Below, piece by piece: positions 26,282 to 36,925 of a stretch of DNA of 37,644 nt (positions within the stretch are counted from its first letter, which is position 1; every line of letters starts with the position of its first letter). Location: positions 450,030 through 487,673 of the forward strand of contig NZ_JAMKOJ010000004.1 of NCBI RefSeq assembly GCF_023700755.1, read 5' to 3'. Below the pieces are notes generated by a model that was given only the letters and a program-made list of their open reading frames with translations, was not told the DNA's origin and made no database searches. The translations under genes were made by a program, and so were the position numbers. Source of the DNA: Allorhizobium sonneratiae (GTDB taxonomy: Bacteria; Pseudomonadota; Alphaproteobacteria; Rhizobiales; Rhizobiaceae).

Positions 26282-27436
26282 ATGTCATCGCAAAACGCGC
26301 CGCTTGCCGGCCTGAAAGTCATTGAACTCGCCCGCATTCTCGCCGGTCCCTGGATCGGCCAGACGCTGGCCGATCTCGGCGCCGATGTGATCAAGGTGGA
26401 AAGCCCGGACGGCGACGACACCCGGACATGGGGCCCGCCTTTCATCGGGGAGGGGCCCGAGCGCGCCGCCGCCTATTTCCATGCCTGCAATCGCGGCAAG
26501 CGCTCGATTGCGGCGGATTTTTCCCAGGCGGACGATCGGGAGATGGTGTGTGCTCTGATCGCATCCGCCGATGTTGTGATCGAGAATTTCAAGGTCGGGG
26601 GCCTTGCGAAATACGGGCTCGATTATCAAAGTCTGAGCGCGATCAATCCACGCCTTGTCTATTGTTCGGTCACCGGTTTCGGCCAGGACGGGCCTTATGC
26701 GAAGCGCGCCGGCTATGATTTCATGATCCAGGGCATGAGCGGCATCATGGATCTGACCGGCGAGCCGGACGGGCCGCCGCAAAAGATCGGCGTTGCCTTT
26801 GCCGATATTTTTACCGGGCTTTACGGGGTCATCGCCATTCAGGCGGCGCTGGCGCAGCGAGAAAGAACCGGCGAGGGTCAATATATCGATATGGCGCTGT
26901 TTGACTGCATGGCGGCGGTGCTGGCCAATCAGGCGATGAATTATGCCGCTTCCGGCATTGCGCCGACGCGCATGGGCAATGTCCATCCCAATATTGCCCC
27001 CTATCAGACATTTGCCGTGGCCGATGGCCACGTGATCATCGCTTGCGGCAATGACGGACAATTTGCCCGTCTCTGCGAGGTTCTCGATCTTGCCGACCTG
27101 CCGAAACAGGAAAGCTTTGCCACCAATGCCGCCCGCGTCGCCAATCGGGGGGCACTTGTTGCGGCGATGGAGGCAAGGACGAAGCGCTTTGCCCGCGACG
27201 ATCTGTTGCAAGCGCTGGAAAAGGCCACCGTTCCCGCAGGGCCGATCAACACCGTGGCCGATCTCTTTGCTGATCCGCAGTTCATCTTCAGAGAGATGAA
27301 GATCATGCCGGAGGGTGTGGCGGGCCTGCGCACGCCGATCCGCTTTTCGAGAGCTGCGCTTGCCACGGGGCGGCGCGCGCCGCATCTTGACGAGCACCGC
27401 GAGGAGATACTGGCCGAACTGAAGACAGACGGCTGA
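26282..27436 (+). CDS. Family III CoA-transferase (probable succinyl-CoA:glutarate CoA-transferase)
   Basis: 384 aa CaiB/BaiF-family enzyme. The N-terminus LAGLKVIELARILAGPWIGQTLADLGADVIKVE is typical, followed by NRGKRSIAADF and the catalytic aspartate in the YIDMALFDCMAAVLANQ segment. Family III enzymes move CoA through an aspartyl-CoA thioester. Next to gcdH, the expected reaction is succinyl-CoA + glutarate giving glutaryl-CoA, as with human SUGCT and bacterial neighbours of gcdH. It probably forms a two-gene operon with gcdH (8-base spacing). Other acyl acceptors cannot be excluded. Confidence 0.88.
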   Translation: MSSQNAPLAGLKVIELARILAGPWIGQTLADLGADVIKVESPDGDDTRTWGPPFIGEGPERAAAYFHACNRGKRSIAADFSQADDREMVCALIASADVVIENFKVGGLAKYGLDYQSLSAINPRLVYCSVTGFGQDGPYAKRAGYDFMIQGMSGIMDLTGEPDGPPQKIGVAFADIFTGLYGVIAIQAALAQRERTGEGQYIDMALFDCMAAVLANQAMNYAASGIAPTRMGNVHPNIAPYQTFAVADGHVIIACGNDGQFARLCEVLDLADLPKQESFATNAARVANRGALVAAMEARTKRFARDDLLQALEKATVPAGPINTVADLFADPQFIFREMKIMPEGVAGLRTPIRFSRAALATGRRAPHLDEHREEILAELKTDG

Positions 27437-27545
27437 GACGTGGCGGTTATTTTTTCCTGCCTATCGGTGGAAAAACTGCCTTCTTGTGTTCGGGATGATC
27501 ATGGATAGGGTCACGGCTTGTCGGAACCCTGTTCAGGATCACTTT

Positions 27546-28034
27546 ATGAAACAGTTGCTTATCGCCATGGCTCTTACGGCTGCCCTTGCCACGCCGGTTT
27601 TTGCCCAGGAAGCCGTCACCCCGGCGGCCAATCCGGATGCGCTTTTCACCAGCAAGGACCCGGTGCTGAACCGCAACAAGCAGGCCGCCTATCACATTTT
27701 CAAGGATCTTCTCGAAGCCGGACATTGGGACCTCGCCGACAAATATCTGACCAAGCGCTATATCCAGCACAATCCCAATGCGGTTTCCGGCATTCAGGGC
27801 GTGGTCGATTATTTCACCAAGGTGCTGAAACAGAAGGAAAAGCCGATCCCGGCAAAAATGAGCGCCAAGGTGGTGGCCGTGGTGGCCGAGGGTGATTACG
27901 TCACCGTTGCCACAGTCCGCTCGTTCAAGGAGCCGAAGGACCCGAGCAAGACCTACACCACCACATGGTTCGATATGTGGCGATTTGTCGATGGCAAGGC
28001 CGATGAGCATTGGGACGGGGCGTTGAAGCCGTAA
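27546..28034 (+). CDS. Exported NTF2/SnoaL-like protein
   Basis: About 162 aa with a clear Sec signal peptide (MKQLLIAMALTAALATPVFA, cleaved before QEA). The mature part is a SnoaL/NTF2-like alpha+beta barrel: NKQAAYHIFKDLLEAGHWDLADKYL, YIQHNPNAVSGIQGVVDYFTK, TVATVRSFK, TTTWFDMWRFVDGKADEHWDGA. Members of this group bind or transform small molecules in the periplasm; no catalytic assignment is possible here. ATG 27546 is chosen because the signal peptide starts there and AGGA lies 8 bases upstream. It is probably separate from the CoA-transferase gene (109-base gap) and is followed by the peptidase gene. Confidence 0.82.
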   Translation: MKQLLIAMALTAALATPVFAQEAVTPAANPDALFTSKDPVLNRNKQAAYHIFKDLLEAGHWDLADKYLTKRYIQHNPNAVSGIQGVVDYFTKVLKQKEKPIPAKMSAKVVAVVAEGDYVTVATVRSFKEPKDPSKTYTTTWFDMWRFVDGKADEHWDGALKP

Positions 28035-28168
28035 GACGATTCTGCAAGCCTATAAACATTCAGGGAAAGTCTGCTTTTCCGCTTTCGTTTTTGCCTGACC
28101 GGAGTATGGTGCCGCCGATTTATGCATTATGCCTGTTTCTTCAGGCAGGATTTCAGACGGGCAGTGGC

Positions 28169-29215
28169 GTGACAGACGAAAAACGGCAGCGGATCAGCAC
28201 GGTGATCGGTCGGCGGATCGGCCATTATCAACCGGGTCCGCTCAATGCGATCACCGATGTGGCCGGTGTCCGTGTCGGCCATGTGACGCTGAAGAAGGGG
28301 GATCGCACCAGAACCGGTGCGACCGCCATTGTCCCCCATTGCGGCAATCTCTATCAGGACAAGGTACCCGCCGGTTTTGCCGTGTTGAACGGCTATGGCA
28401 AATTTGCCGGATCGACCCAGATTGCCGAGCTGGGCGAGATCGAAACGCCGATCCTGCTGACCAACACGCTGGCTGTCGGCCGTGGCATCGAGGCGATCAT
28501 CCGCCACACCTTGGGTCAACCCGGCAATGCGCGTGTCACCTCGATCAATGCCGTGGTCGGCGAGACCAATGACAGCCGCCTCAATGATATTCGCAGCCCC
28601 CGCCCGACGGTCGAGGACATGCTGACGGCCCTTGCCGCAGCCAGACCGGGGCCGGTGGAAGAAGGCGCTGTCGGGGCGGGAACCGGCACGGTCGCCTTCG
28701 GTCTCAAGGGCGGCATCGGCACCGCTTCGCGTCTCGTGCCGGTCGGCAAGGCGCGTTATACACTTGGCGTACTGGTGCAATCCAATTATGGCGGCCATCT
28801 CACCGTGGCGGGAAAGCCCTATGTCAGCGATGCCGCCCATGACAAAGATGGGTCGATCGTCATGATCGTGGCGACCGATGCGCCGCTTTCCTCGCGCAAT
28901 CTGACCCGACTGGCGGAACGCTGTTTCGGCGGGCTGGCGCGCACGGGGGCGGCGCTCAGCAACGGGTCCGGTGACTATGCGCTGGCCTTTTCCACGGCAG
29001 AGAGCGTGCGGCTGACGGCAGAGCGCCGCAAGGGGCTGATGACGCTGGAAGCGCTTTCCAACGATGTCGTTTCGCCGCTCTTCGAGGCGGTGATCGAAGC
29101 CACCGAGGAAGCCATCTTGAATTCGCTGACCATGGCCGAAACCACAACCGGCTATAATGCCGGAAAAGATCGACCGGAAACGGTCGAAGCCATATCCCTT
29201 AGCCATCTCGCCTGA
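28169..29215 (+). CDS. DmpA-type P1/S58 family aminopeptidase
   Basis: About 348 aa N-terminal-nucleophile peptidase of the DmpA (L-aminopeptidase/D-esterase) family. The start of the fold GPLNAITDVAGVRVGHVTL and the core GAGTGTVAFGLKGGIGTASR, VLVQSNYGG and ALSNGSGDYALAF are visible. The proenzyme is expected to self-cleave between Gly and Ser (Ser codon 28967-28969) and use that Ser as nucleophile. DmpA from Ochrobactrum releases N-terminal D- or L-residues such as Ala from amides and small peptides. GTG 28169 gives the family's usual N-terminus; ATG 28106 or GTG 28109 would add about 20 residues with a poor RBS. It is followed by a D-amino-acid transaminase gene, hinting at use of D-residues. 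Confidence 0.85.
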   Translation: MTDEKRQRISTVIGRRIGHYQPGPLNAITDVAGVRVGHVTLKKGDRTRTGATAIVPHCGNLYQDKVPAGFAVLNGYGKFAGSTQIAELGEIETPILLTNTLAVGRGIEAIIRHTLGQPGNARVTSINAVVGETNDSRLNDIRSPRPTVEDMLTALAAARPGPVEEGAVGAGTGTVAFGLKGGIGTASRLVPVGKARYTLGVLVQSNYGGHLTVAGKPYVSDAAHDKDGSIVMIVATDAPLSSRNLTRLAERCFGGLARTGAALSNGSGDYALAFSTAESVRLTAERRKGLMTLEALSNDVVSPLFEAVIEATEEAILNSLTMAETTTGYNAGKDRPETVEAISLSHLA

Positions 29216-29230
29216 CTGTCTGGAGCCATC

Positions 29231-30097
29231 ATGTCATCTTCCTCCCCGCGTATCGTCTATCTCAATGGTGCTTTTCTGCCGGAAAACGAGGCGCATATTT
29301 CCATTTTCGACCGCGGTTTCCTGTTTGGTGACGGCATTTACGAAGTGACCGCCGTGCTGGACGGCAAGCTCGTCGACAGCCCCTCGCATATGGCGCGGCT
29401 TGAGCGCAGCGTCGGTGAAATCGGCGGGCGTCTGCCGGTCTCGACCGATGAGATCGTCAAGGCGGAAAAGCGGCTGATCGAAGAAAACAGTCTGCAGGAA
29501 GGCATGATCTATCTGCAATATACCCGTGGCGCGGAAGACCGGAACTTTCTCTATTCCGAAGACCTCGCTCCGACGCTGGTGATGTTTACCCAGGCGAAGA
29601 AACTCGACGATCCGCGCGCCATGGAAAAGGGCCTGAAGGTCAAGACCGTGCCGGATCAGCGCTGGGCGCGCCGCGACATCAAGAGTGTGTGCCTGCTGCC
29701 GCAGGTTCTGGCCAAGAAAGCCGCCAAGGCCGACGGTTTTGACGAGGCCTGGATGCTGGAAGACGGCGTGGTGACGGAAGGCGCCTCCTCCACCGCCTAT
29801 ATCATCACCGCAGACGACCGGATCATCACCCGCGCCAACAGCAACAAGACGCTGCCCGGCTGCACCCGTCTCGCTGTGCTCGACCTTGCCCGCGAACACG
29901 GTCTGACCATTGAAGAGCGCCCCTTCACCCTTGCCGAAGCGCTCGCCGCCCGGGAAGCGGCGCTGACCAGCGCCTCCAACTTCATCGTCCCGATCGTCAT
30001 GATCGACGACACGCCGGTCGGTGACGGCAAGCCGGGTGCGATGGTCAAGCGGCTGCGCGCGCTTTACATGGACAATGCCCGTAAAACGGCGATCTGA
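29231..30097 (+). CDS. D-amino-acid transaminase (class IV PLP)
   Basis: 288 aa fold-type IV aminotransferase, the normal length. The PLP lysine is Lys151 in RWARRDIKSVCLLP, matching RCDIKSLNLL of Bacillus D-AAT (Lys145). FDRGFLFGDGIYEVT provides the N-terminal loop and VVTEGASSTAYI the phosphate-binding strand. It should swap amino groups between D-amino acids and 2-oxo acids (for example D-Ala + 2-oxoglutarate giving D-Glu + pyruvate). The loop YTRGAEDRNFLY has Phe where the Bacillus enzyme has the His of its Arg-x-His carboxylate trap, suggesting an altered substrate pocket. It is 15 bases after the DmpA-type gene, so probably co-transcribed. A branched-chain aminotransferase or ADC lyase is less likely. 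Confidence 0.88.
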   Translation: MSSSSPRIVYLNGAFLPENEAHISIFDRGFLFGDGIYEVTAVLDGKLVDSPSHMARLERSVGEIGGRLPVSTDEIVKAEKRLIEENSLQEGMIYLQYTRGAEDRNFLYSEDLAPTLVMFTQAKKLDDPRAMEKGLKVKTVPDQRWARRDIKSVCLLPQVLAKKAAKADGFDEAWMLEDGVVTEGASSTAYIITADDRIITRANSNKTLPGCTRLAVLDLAREHGLTIEERPFTLAEALAAREAALTSASNFIVPIVMIDDTPVGDGKPGAMVKRLRALYMDNARKTAI

Positions 30098-30103
30098 TCG
30101 ACT

Positions 30104-31603
30104 TCAGACTGATCCTCGGTGATACCCCATCATCCGGGCGCGGTTGAGCACGAGATCGATCCTGTCTGGTCCCTGCCGATAAAGGCAGACAGTCTTTGTC
30201 CAGGGGCCGTCATGCAGGGTGAAAAGGAAATGCGCCTTGCCAAGCGCCGTAAGCCCCATGGCCTGGCGGGTTGGGCCGATGCCCATGATGACATGGCCGT
30301 TGGCGATCTCGAAAGCGGCCCCTTCCTCCGAGTGCCACTGGCCGGAGAGATCGTCCGGAACCGTTTCGGCCTGAACCGGGCGATAAAGGCGGGGAGCGTG
30401 GCCGATCTCGCCGATGACCTTATCCGCCTCCATGCGCAACCGGATCGGCGAGGTCGAGGAGCGTGAGCTGACAGAGCCGTCTTCCGCTTCGTAAACCGTG
30501 TCTTCGGCATCGAGAGAGGTGACCGTGCTGCCTTCGACCTTCAGCCAATACGGGCCGTGATCGGCGACATAGAGGCCGGGTGTCAGCGCAGACGAAGGGG
30601 TGGGCAGGGCAAGCCCGTAAAGCGCGGCCATGGCGGTCTGGGCGATTTTTGCCCCATTGGTGTCTTCGCGGTTGGAGACGACGACGATGCCGGTCTTCTG
30701 CTCAGGGTCGAGCAGGAAATAGGTTTTATAGCCGGGATGCGAGCCGCCATGGCCGATAAAGCTTTTGCCGCCGATCACGGTTTCGGCCATGCCGAGCCCA
30801 TAGGGGCTGATGCGGCCATCGGCCAGCGGGCGGGGTGCGGCAAGCTTTTTCACTATGGTCTCATCGCGCATCAGGCCCTGAAGCCAATGCGCCAGAGAGC
30901 GCGCACTGCCGGTCATGCTGCCGGAAGCGGAAATATGCAGGCCTGCCGCCGACAACTGCCATGTTTTGCCGTCATGCCAATAGCCGGGTTGCAATCCTTC
31001 GACCGGATCGTTCCAGACATCCGGCGCATCGAAAACCGCGCCATGGAGCGCCGCTGCTTTGCGGATATAATCGCGGAACCGCAGCCCCTTGCGCTCCAGC
31101 GCCGCCTCGACCAGACGATAGCCGGTGTTGGAATAAGACACCTCCGTGCCTGCGGCAAAATTGAGCCGGGTCATACGGGCAAGGAAATCGAGGATCGGCG
31201 CGGCGCGGGTTTCGGAATAGACCGAAAGGCCAAGCAGGGTGAGGCATTCGCGCACATCCGGCAGACCGCCGCTCATATCCAGAGCCCGACCGACCGTGAC
31301 GTCTGAAAGGGGCGCTTGCAGCTCGGGAAGATGATCCCCCAGTCTCTCATCAAGACCGATCATGTCGGGATGCGACAGAACCATGCTGCAGAAGGCATGT
31401 TTCGTCACCGAAGCATAGCGGATGACGCTGTCTGCGGTGAAGGTCTCACCCGTGTTCAGATTGGCAAGGCCGCCGGAGAGGGAAAACCGGATGCCGTTCT
31501 GATCGAAGCCGAGAATTGCCCCGCCGGGCGTCTTGAGAGTCCAGTCTTTCATGTAAGCCTGTGCAGTCTCATGGGCTGAAGACCAGGAGAGAACATGTGT
31601 CAT
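30104..31603 (-). CDS. D-aminopeptidase-like S12 serine hydrolase (DAP family)
   Basis: 499 aa penicillin-recognising enzyme. The three active-site motifs are Ser65-Val-Thr-Lys68 (SxxK), Tyr157-Ser-Asn159 (YxN) and His285-Gly-Gly287 (HxG). Their spacing is close to D-aminopeptidase DAP of Ochrobactrum anthropi (Ser62, Lys65, Tyr153, His287, 520 aa), which removes N-terminal D-Ala and similar residues. C-terminal residues about 330-499 form the beta-barrel domains typical of DAP. No signal peptide is seen, so it is probably cytoplasmic. ATG 31603; a TTG at 31612 adds three residues. The stop lies 6 bases from the convergent D-amino-acid transaminase stop. An esterase or beta-lactamase-like function is the alternative. 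Confidence 0.87.
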   Translation of the reverse strand: MTHVLSWSSAHETAQAYMKDWTLKTPGGAILGFDQNGIRFSLSGGLANLNTGETFTADSVIRYASVTKHAFCSMVLSHPDMIGLDERLGDHLPELQAPLSDVTVGRALDMSGGLPDVRECLTLLGLSVYSETRAAPILDFLARMTRLNFAAGTEVSYSNTGYRLVEAALERKGLRFRDYIRKAAALHGAVFDAPDVWNDPVEGLQPGYWHDGKTWQLSAAGLHISASGSMTGSARSLAHWLQGLMRDETIVKKLAAPRPLADGRISPYGLGMAETVIGGKSFIGHGGSHPGYKTYFLLDPEQKTGIVVVSNREDTNGAKIAQTAMAALYGLALPTPSSALTPGLYVADHGPYWLKVEGSTVTSLDAEDTVYEAEDGSVSSRSSTSPIRLRMEADKVIGEIGHAPRLYRPVQAETVPDDLSGQWHSEEGAAFEIANGHVIMGIGPTRQAMGLTALGKAHFLFTLHDGPWTKTVCLYRQGPDRIDLVLNRARMMGYHRGSV

Positions 31604-31717
31604 GGATATCAATCTTTCTCAGCAAAACAGGCGGCTCATGGCACGTCATCGGTTGATGTCGGGTTCAAAGCCAAGACGACTGTTGAAGAAGGGTGAGGGC
31701 AGGAGTCGTTTGATATT

Positions 31718-31746
31718 GTTATAATGAGCTGATACCGCTATCGCAA
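31718..31746 (-). promoter_or_regulatory. Candidate promoter of the D-aminopeptidase gene
   Basis: On the minus strand TTGCGA (31746-31741), a 17-base spacer, and TATAAC (31723-31718) make a good sigma-70 match, about 115 bases upstream of the ATG. The rest of 31604-31855 holds no gene; a small CGCCC-AAA-GGGCG hairpin lies at 31825-31837 before the dipeptidase gene. Confidence 0.45.
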
Positions 31747-31855
31747 CGTGGTGTGCAGCACGGACGGCCTGCCGGTTCATGGACCCTGAGGACTAAGATC
31801 CTCTCTACAGCAGGCTTGGGCCGTCGCCCAAAGGGCGCAGTTTTGGAGAGTAATG

Positions 31856-32887
31856 ATGGCAAACATGCCGATTTTTGACGGTCACAATGATGTTCTGCTG
31901 CGCTTGCACAAAAACAATGCCGCACATAAGGAACGCCTTTTTCTCGATGGCGCGGAAACGGGCCATATCGATCTGCCAAAATCGGCTGCCGGTGGTCTGG
32001 CAGGCGGCCTTTGCGCAATCTTCATTCCCTCGCCTAGCACGGCTCCCGACCGGAATGGCGATTTCGTGCCACCGAATTCTGCCGACGCCATGGTCGAAAC
32101 ACTGGCCATGGCGCGCCTGCTTTTCGATATCGAGCGCAGGAGCGAAGGCCGTGTCAAGGTCTGCCGGAGCGCTGCCGAGATCAGGGCCTGCATTGAAACC
32201 AATGTTTTCGCCCCGGTTCTGCATATAGAAGGGGCTGAGATGATCGGCTATGATCTCGATGCGCTCTATGTTCTGCATCAGGCGGGCCTGCGCTCGCTTG
32301 GCCCCGTCTGGAGCCGTCCGAACATTTTCGCCTATGGCGTGCCGTTCCGCTTTCCCTCTTCTCCCGATATCGGGCCGGGCCTGACCGAGTTGGGCAAGGA
32401 TCTGGTGCGCGCCTGCAACGAGCTGAAGATTCTCATCGACCTGTCGCATATGAATGAAAAGGGCTTCTGGGATATCGCCCGCCTGTCGAAAGCGCCGCTG
32501 GTTGCCACCCATTCCAATATGCATGGGCTTTGCGCCCATAGCCGCAATCTCACCGACCGGCAGCTCGATGCCATCCGGGCGACAGGCGGCATGGTCGGCA
32601 TCAATTTCGGCGTGCTCTTCCTGCGTCAGGACGGGGTGAAGAACCCTGACACGGCGCTCGACCTGATTGTCGAGCACATCGACTATGCCGTCGAACGGCT
32701 GGGGATCGATCATGTCGGTTTCGGTTCCGATTTCGATGGCACCACGATCCCGACCGATCTCAAGGATGCGGCCGGCCTGCCGCATCTGGTCGCGGCACTT
32801 AACGCACGGGGCTATGATGCTGGCAGCATTGAGAAACTCTGCTACGGCAACTGGCTTTCTGTTCTGGAACGGACATGGGGGGCCTGA
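31856..32887 (+). CDS. Membrane dipeptidase (M19, renal dipeptidase family)
   Basis: About 343 aa zinc dipeptidase. The dinuclear-metal ligands are visible: FDGHNDVLLR (His-x-Asp), LHIEGAEMIG (bridging Glu), VATHSNMHGLCAHSRNLTD (two His), and DHVGFGSDFDG (late Asp). M19 enzymes cleave dipeptides, including those with a C-terminal D-residue, and can open some beta-lactams. No signal peptide is seen, so it is probably cytoplasmic. RBS GGAGAG (31845-31850) favours ATG 31856; ATG 31853 is also possible. It is divergent from the D-aminopeptidase gene and could finish the breakdown of L-D dipeptides from cell-wall material. Confidence 0.9.
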   Translation: MANMPIFDGHNDVLLRLHKNNAAHKERLFLDGAETGHIDLPKSAAGGLAGGLCAIFIPSPSTAPDRNGDFVPPNSADAMVETLAMARLLFDIERRSEGRVKVCRSAAEIRACIETNVFAPVLHIEGAEMIGYDLDALYVLHQAGLRSLGPVWSRPNIFAYGVPFRFPSSPDIGPGLTELGKDLVRACNELKILIDLSHMNEKGFWDIARLSKAPLVATHSNMHGLCAHSRNLTDRQLDAIRATGGMVGINFGVLFLRQDGVKNPDTALDLIVEHIDYAVERLGIDHVGFGSDFDGTTIPTDLKDAAGLPHLVAALNARGYDAGSIEKLCYGNWLSVLERTWGA

Positions 32888-32904
32888 GTGTCGCGTGATC
32901 GACG

Positions 32905-32934
32905 CTTGACGCAGCAGCGTGTTCGGGCCTAAGA
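32905..32934 (+). promoter_or_regulatory. Candidate promoter of thi operon
   Basis: CTTGAC (32905-32910), exactly the rhizobial -35 consensus, is followed after 18 bases by CTAAGA (32929-32934), a moderate -10. Transcription would start near 32941, immediately before the TPP riboswitch. Confidence 0.6.
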
Positions 32935-32944
32935 TTCGGCCATT

Positions 32945-34983
<2,039 letters not shown>

Positions 34984-34984
34984 C

Positions 34985-35953
34985 ATGTCCATTCTGATTA
35001 AGGGGGCCGGCGTTGCCGGCCTCACCGCCGCCTTCGAGCTGGTGTCGCAGGGCTTTGCGGTGGAGGTTTCCGAAAAATCAGAGGCCATTGGTGAGGGGGC
35101 CTCGCATTATGCAGGCGGCATGCTTGCCCCCTGGTGCGAGCGCGAGGCGGCGGAAGAGGCGGTTCTGACACTCGGCCTTGCCGCAGCCGACTGGTGGGAG
35201 GAGGCGCTTCCCGGTCTCGTCACCCGCAAGGGAACGCTGGTGCTGTCCACCGGGCGCGACCAGAGCGATCTCAAGCGCTTTGCCTCCCGTACAAGCGGCC
35301 ATCAATGGCTGGATGCGGCAGGCATTGCCGCAATCGAACCCGCGCTTGCAGACCGTTTTCGTCTCGGTCTCTTCTTTGCCGGTGAGGCGCATCTCGATCC
35401 GCGCAAGGCGTTGCAGGGGCTTTATCAGGCGCTTGTCGCCAAAGGTGTTCGCTTCCATTTCGGATCCGAACCGGCAGGTCGCTATGCCCGGATTATCGAT
35501 TGCACGGGTGCGGCTGCCATCGAAACGGTTCCGTCTTTGCGCGGGGTGCGCGGGGAAATGATCTATCTGGAAACGCCGGAGGTGGCGCTGTCGCGGCCCA
35601 TCCGCCTGCTGCATCCGCGCCACCCGATCTATATCGTGCCGCGCGAGGGGCACCGCTTCATGGTCGGCGCGACGATGATCGAGGCAGATGATGACGGCCC
35701 GATCAGCGCCCGATCCTTGATGGAGTTTTTGAACGCCGCCTATGCGCTTCACCCCGCATTTGGCGAGGCGCGGCTGATCGAAACCGGCGTCGGCATCCGC
35801 CCCGCTTTTGCCGATAACCTGCCGCGCGTGGTGGAAACGGAAGAAGGCTATGCCATTGCCGGAATGCACCGCCACGGCTTTCTGCTGGCGCCCGCCATGG
35901 CGCGGCAACTGGCGGAAAAGCTTGACCTGAAAGACCGGAGGAAAAGCGCATGA
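34985..35953 (+). CDS. thiO: Glycine oxidase ThiO
   Basis: About 322 aa FAD enzyme of the DAO family that oxidises glycine to the imine (dehydroglycine) needed for the thiazole ring in aerobes. The N-terminal Rossmann motif is GAGVAGLTAAFEL, followed by EGASHYAGGMLAPWCE, which is typical of ThiO. The C-terminal IRPAFADNLPRV and GMHRHGFLLAPAMA close the FAD site. The start is ATG 34985, one base after the thiC stop; the frame is open upstream inside thiC but that part is not coding. It overlaps thiS by 4 bases. It replaces the radical enzyme ThiH of anaerobe-capable bacteria. Confidence 0.93.
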   Translation: MSILIKGAGVAGLTAAFELVSQGFAVEVSEKSEAIGEGASHYAGGMLAPWCEREAAEEAVLTLGLAAADWWEEALPGLVTRKGTLVLSTGRDQSDLKRFASRTSGHQWLDAAGIAAIEPALADRFRLGLFFAGEAHLDPRKALQGLYQALVAKGVRFHFGSEPAGRYARIIDCTGAAAIETVPSLRGVRGEMIYLETPEVALSRPIRLLHPRHPIYIVPREGHRFMVGATMIEADDDGPISARSLMEFLNAAYALHPAFGEARLIETGVGIRPAFADNLPRVVETEEGYAIAGMHRHGFLLAPAMARQLAEKLDLKDRRKSA

Positions 35954-36150
35954 TCCGTGTGATCGTCAATGGCGAGGCCCAGACCTGCCCCGCCCAAACC
36001 CTTGCCGAGCTGCTGAAGGCGCTGGACTATGAAGGCGATTTCCTCGCCACCGCCGTCAATGGTGATCTGGTGCACCGCGAGGAACGGGCAGATTGCCTGC
36101 TGAAAGAGGGCGACAAGGTGGAAATCCTCGCGCCCATGCAGGGAGGCTGA
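35950..36150 (+). CDS. thiS: Thiamine sulfur carrier ThiS
   Basis: 66 aa ubiquitin-like protein ending in Gly-Gly (MQGG), the tail that is adenylated by ThiF and thiocarboxylated to give sulfur to the thiazole. The beta-grasp pattern MIRVIVNGE...[10 protein letters not shown]...[14 protein letters not shown] strands and ILAPMQGG fit. ATG inside the thiO stop (ATGA), thiG follows after one base, so translation is coupled. No thiF lies in the window. Confidence 0.95.
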   Translation: MIRVIVNGEAQTCPAQTLAELLKALDYEGDFLATAVNGDLVHREERADCLLKEGDKVEILAPMQGG

Positions 36151-36151
36151 C

Positions 36152-36925
36152 ATGCTGAAACTTTATGATTGCGACCTTGTCTCCCGTTTGCTCCTTGGCA
36201 CCGCCCGTTATCCATCCCCCGCGAAACTGGCGGACGCCGTGCGTCGTTCGGCAACCGAAATCCTCACGGTTTCGCTGCGGCGTGAGACCGCAGGCGGCAA
36301 GGCAGGCGGGGCGTTTTTCGAGCTGATCCGCAGCCTCGACGTTCACATCCTGCCCAATACAGCGGGATGTCACAGTGTTTCGGAAGCCGTGCTGACGGCA
36401 AAAATGGCGCGTGAGGTTTTTCAGACAAATTGGATCAAGCTGGAACTGATCGGTCACCACGACACCTTGCAGCCGGATGTGTTTCAGCTGGTTGAGGCGG
36501 CGAAAATCCTGTGTGACGAGGGTTTCGAGGTGTTTCCCTACACGACCGACGATCTGGTGGTGGGCGAGCGGCTGTTGCAGGCAGGCTGCAAGGTGCTGAT
36601 GCCATGGTGCGCGCCGATCGGCTCGGCCATGGGGCCGCAGAATATCGCAGCGCTCAAATCCATGCGGGCAGAATTTCCCGATATTCCATTGATCGTCGAT
36701 GCCGGGATTGGCCGTCCCTCCCATGCCACTCAGGTCATGGAGCTTGGCTATGATGCCGTGCTGCTCAATACGGCTGTCGCAGGCGCAGGCGATCCGGTGC
36801 TGATGGCCGAAGCCTTTGCCCGCGCCATTGATGCCGGTCATCTCGCCTTTCAGGCCGGACCGCTGGAACCACGGGATATGGCCGTTCCCTCCACACCTGT
36901 CATCGGTAAAGGCGTTTTTGCATGA
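36152..36925 (+). CDS. thiG: Thiazole synthase ThiG
   Basis: 257 aa TIM-barrel enzyme that joins 1-deoxy-D-xylulose 5-phosphate, dehydroglycine and ThiS-thiocarboxylate into thiazole phosphate carboxylate. [30 protein letters not shown] and [11 protein letters not shown] (Schiff-base Lys) are visible, and [18 protein letters not shown] and [19 protein letters not shown] form the phosphate site. ATG one base after thiS; overlaps thiE by 4 bases. Length is normal for the family. Confidence 0.95.
   Translation: MLKLYDCDLVSRLLLGTARYPSPAKLADAVRRSATEILTVSLRRETAGGKAGGAFFELIRSLDVHILPNTAGCHSVSEAVLTAKMAREVFQTNWIKLELIGHHDTLQPDVFQLVEAAKILCDEGFEVFPYTTDDLVVGERLLQAGCKVLMPWCAPIGSAMGPQNIAALKSMRAEFPDIPLIVDAGIGRPSHATQVMELGYDAVLLNTAVAGAGDPVLMAEAFARAIDAGHLAFQAGPLEPRDMAVPSTPVIGKGVFA

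Noticed and set aside
31720..31725. TATAAT on the plus strand as a promoter for the dipeptidase gene
   Set aside because: No acceptable -35 lies 16-18 bases upstream; the same DNA fits better as a -10 on the minus strand with TTGCGA at 17 bases.
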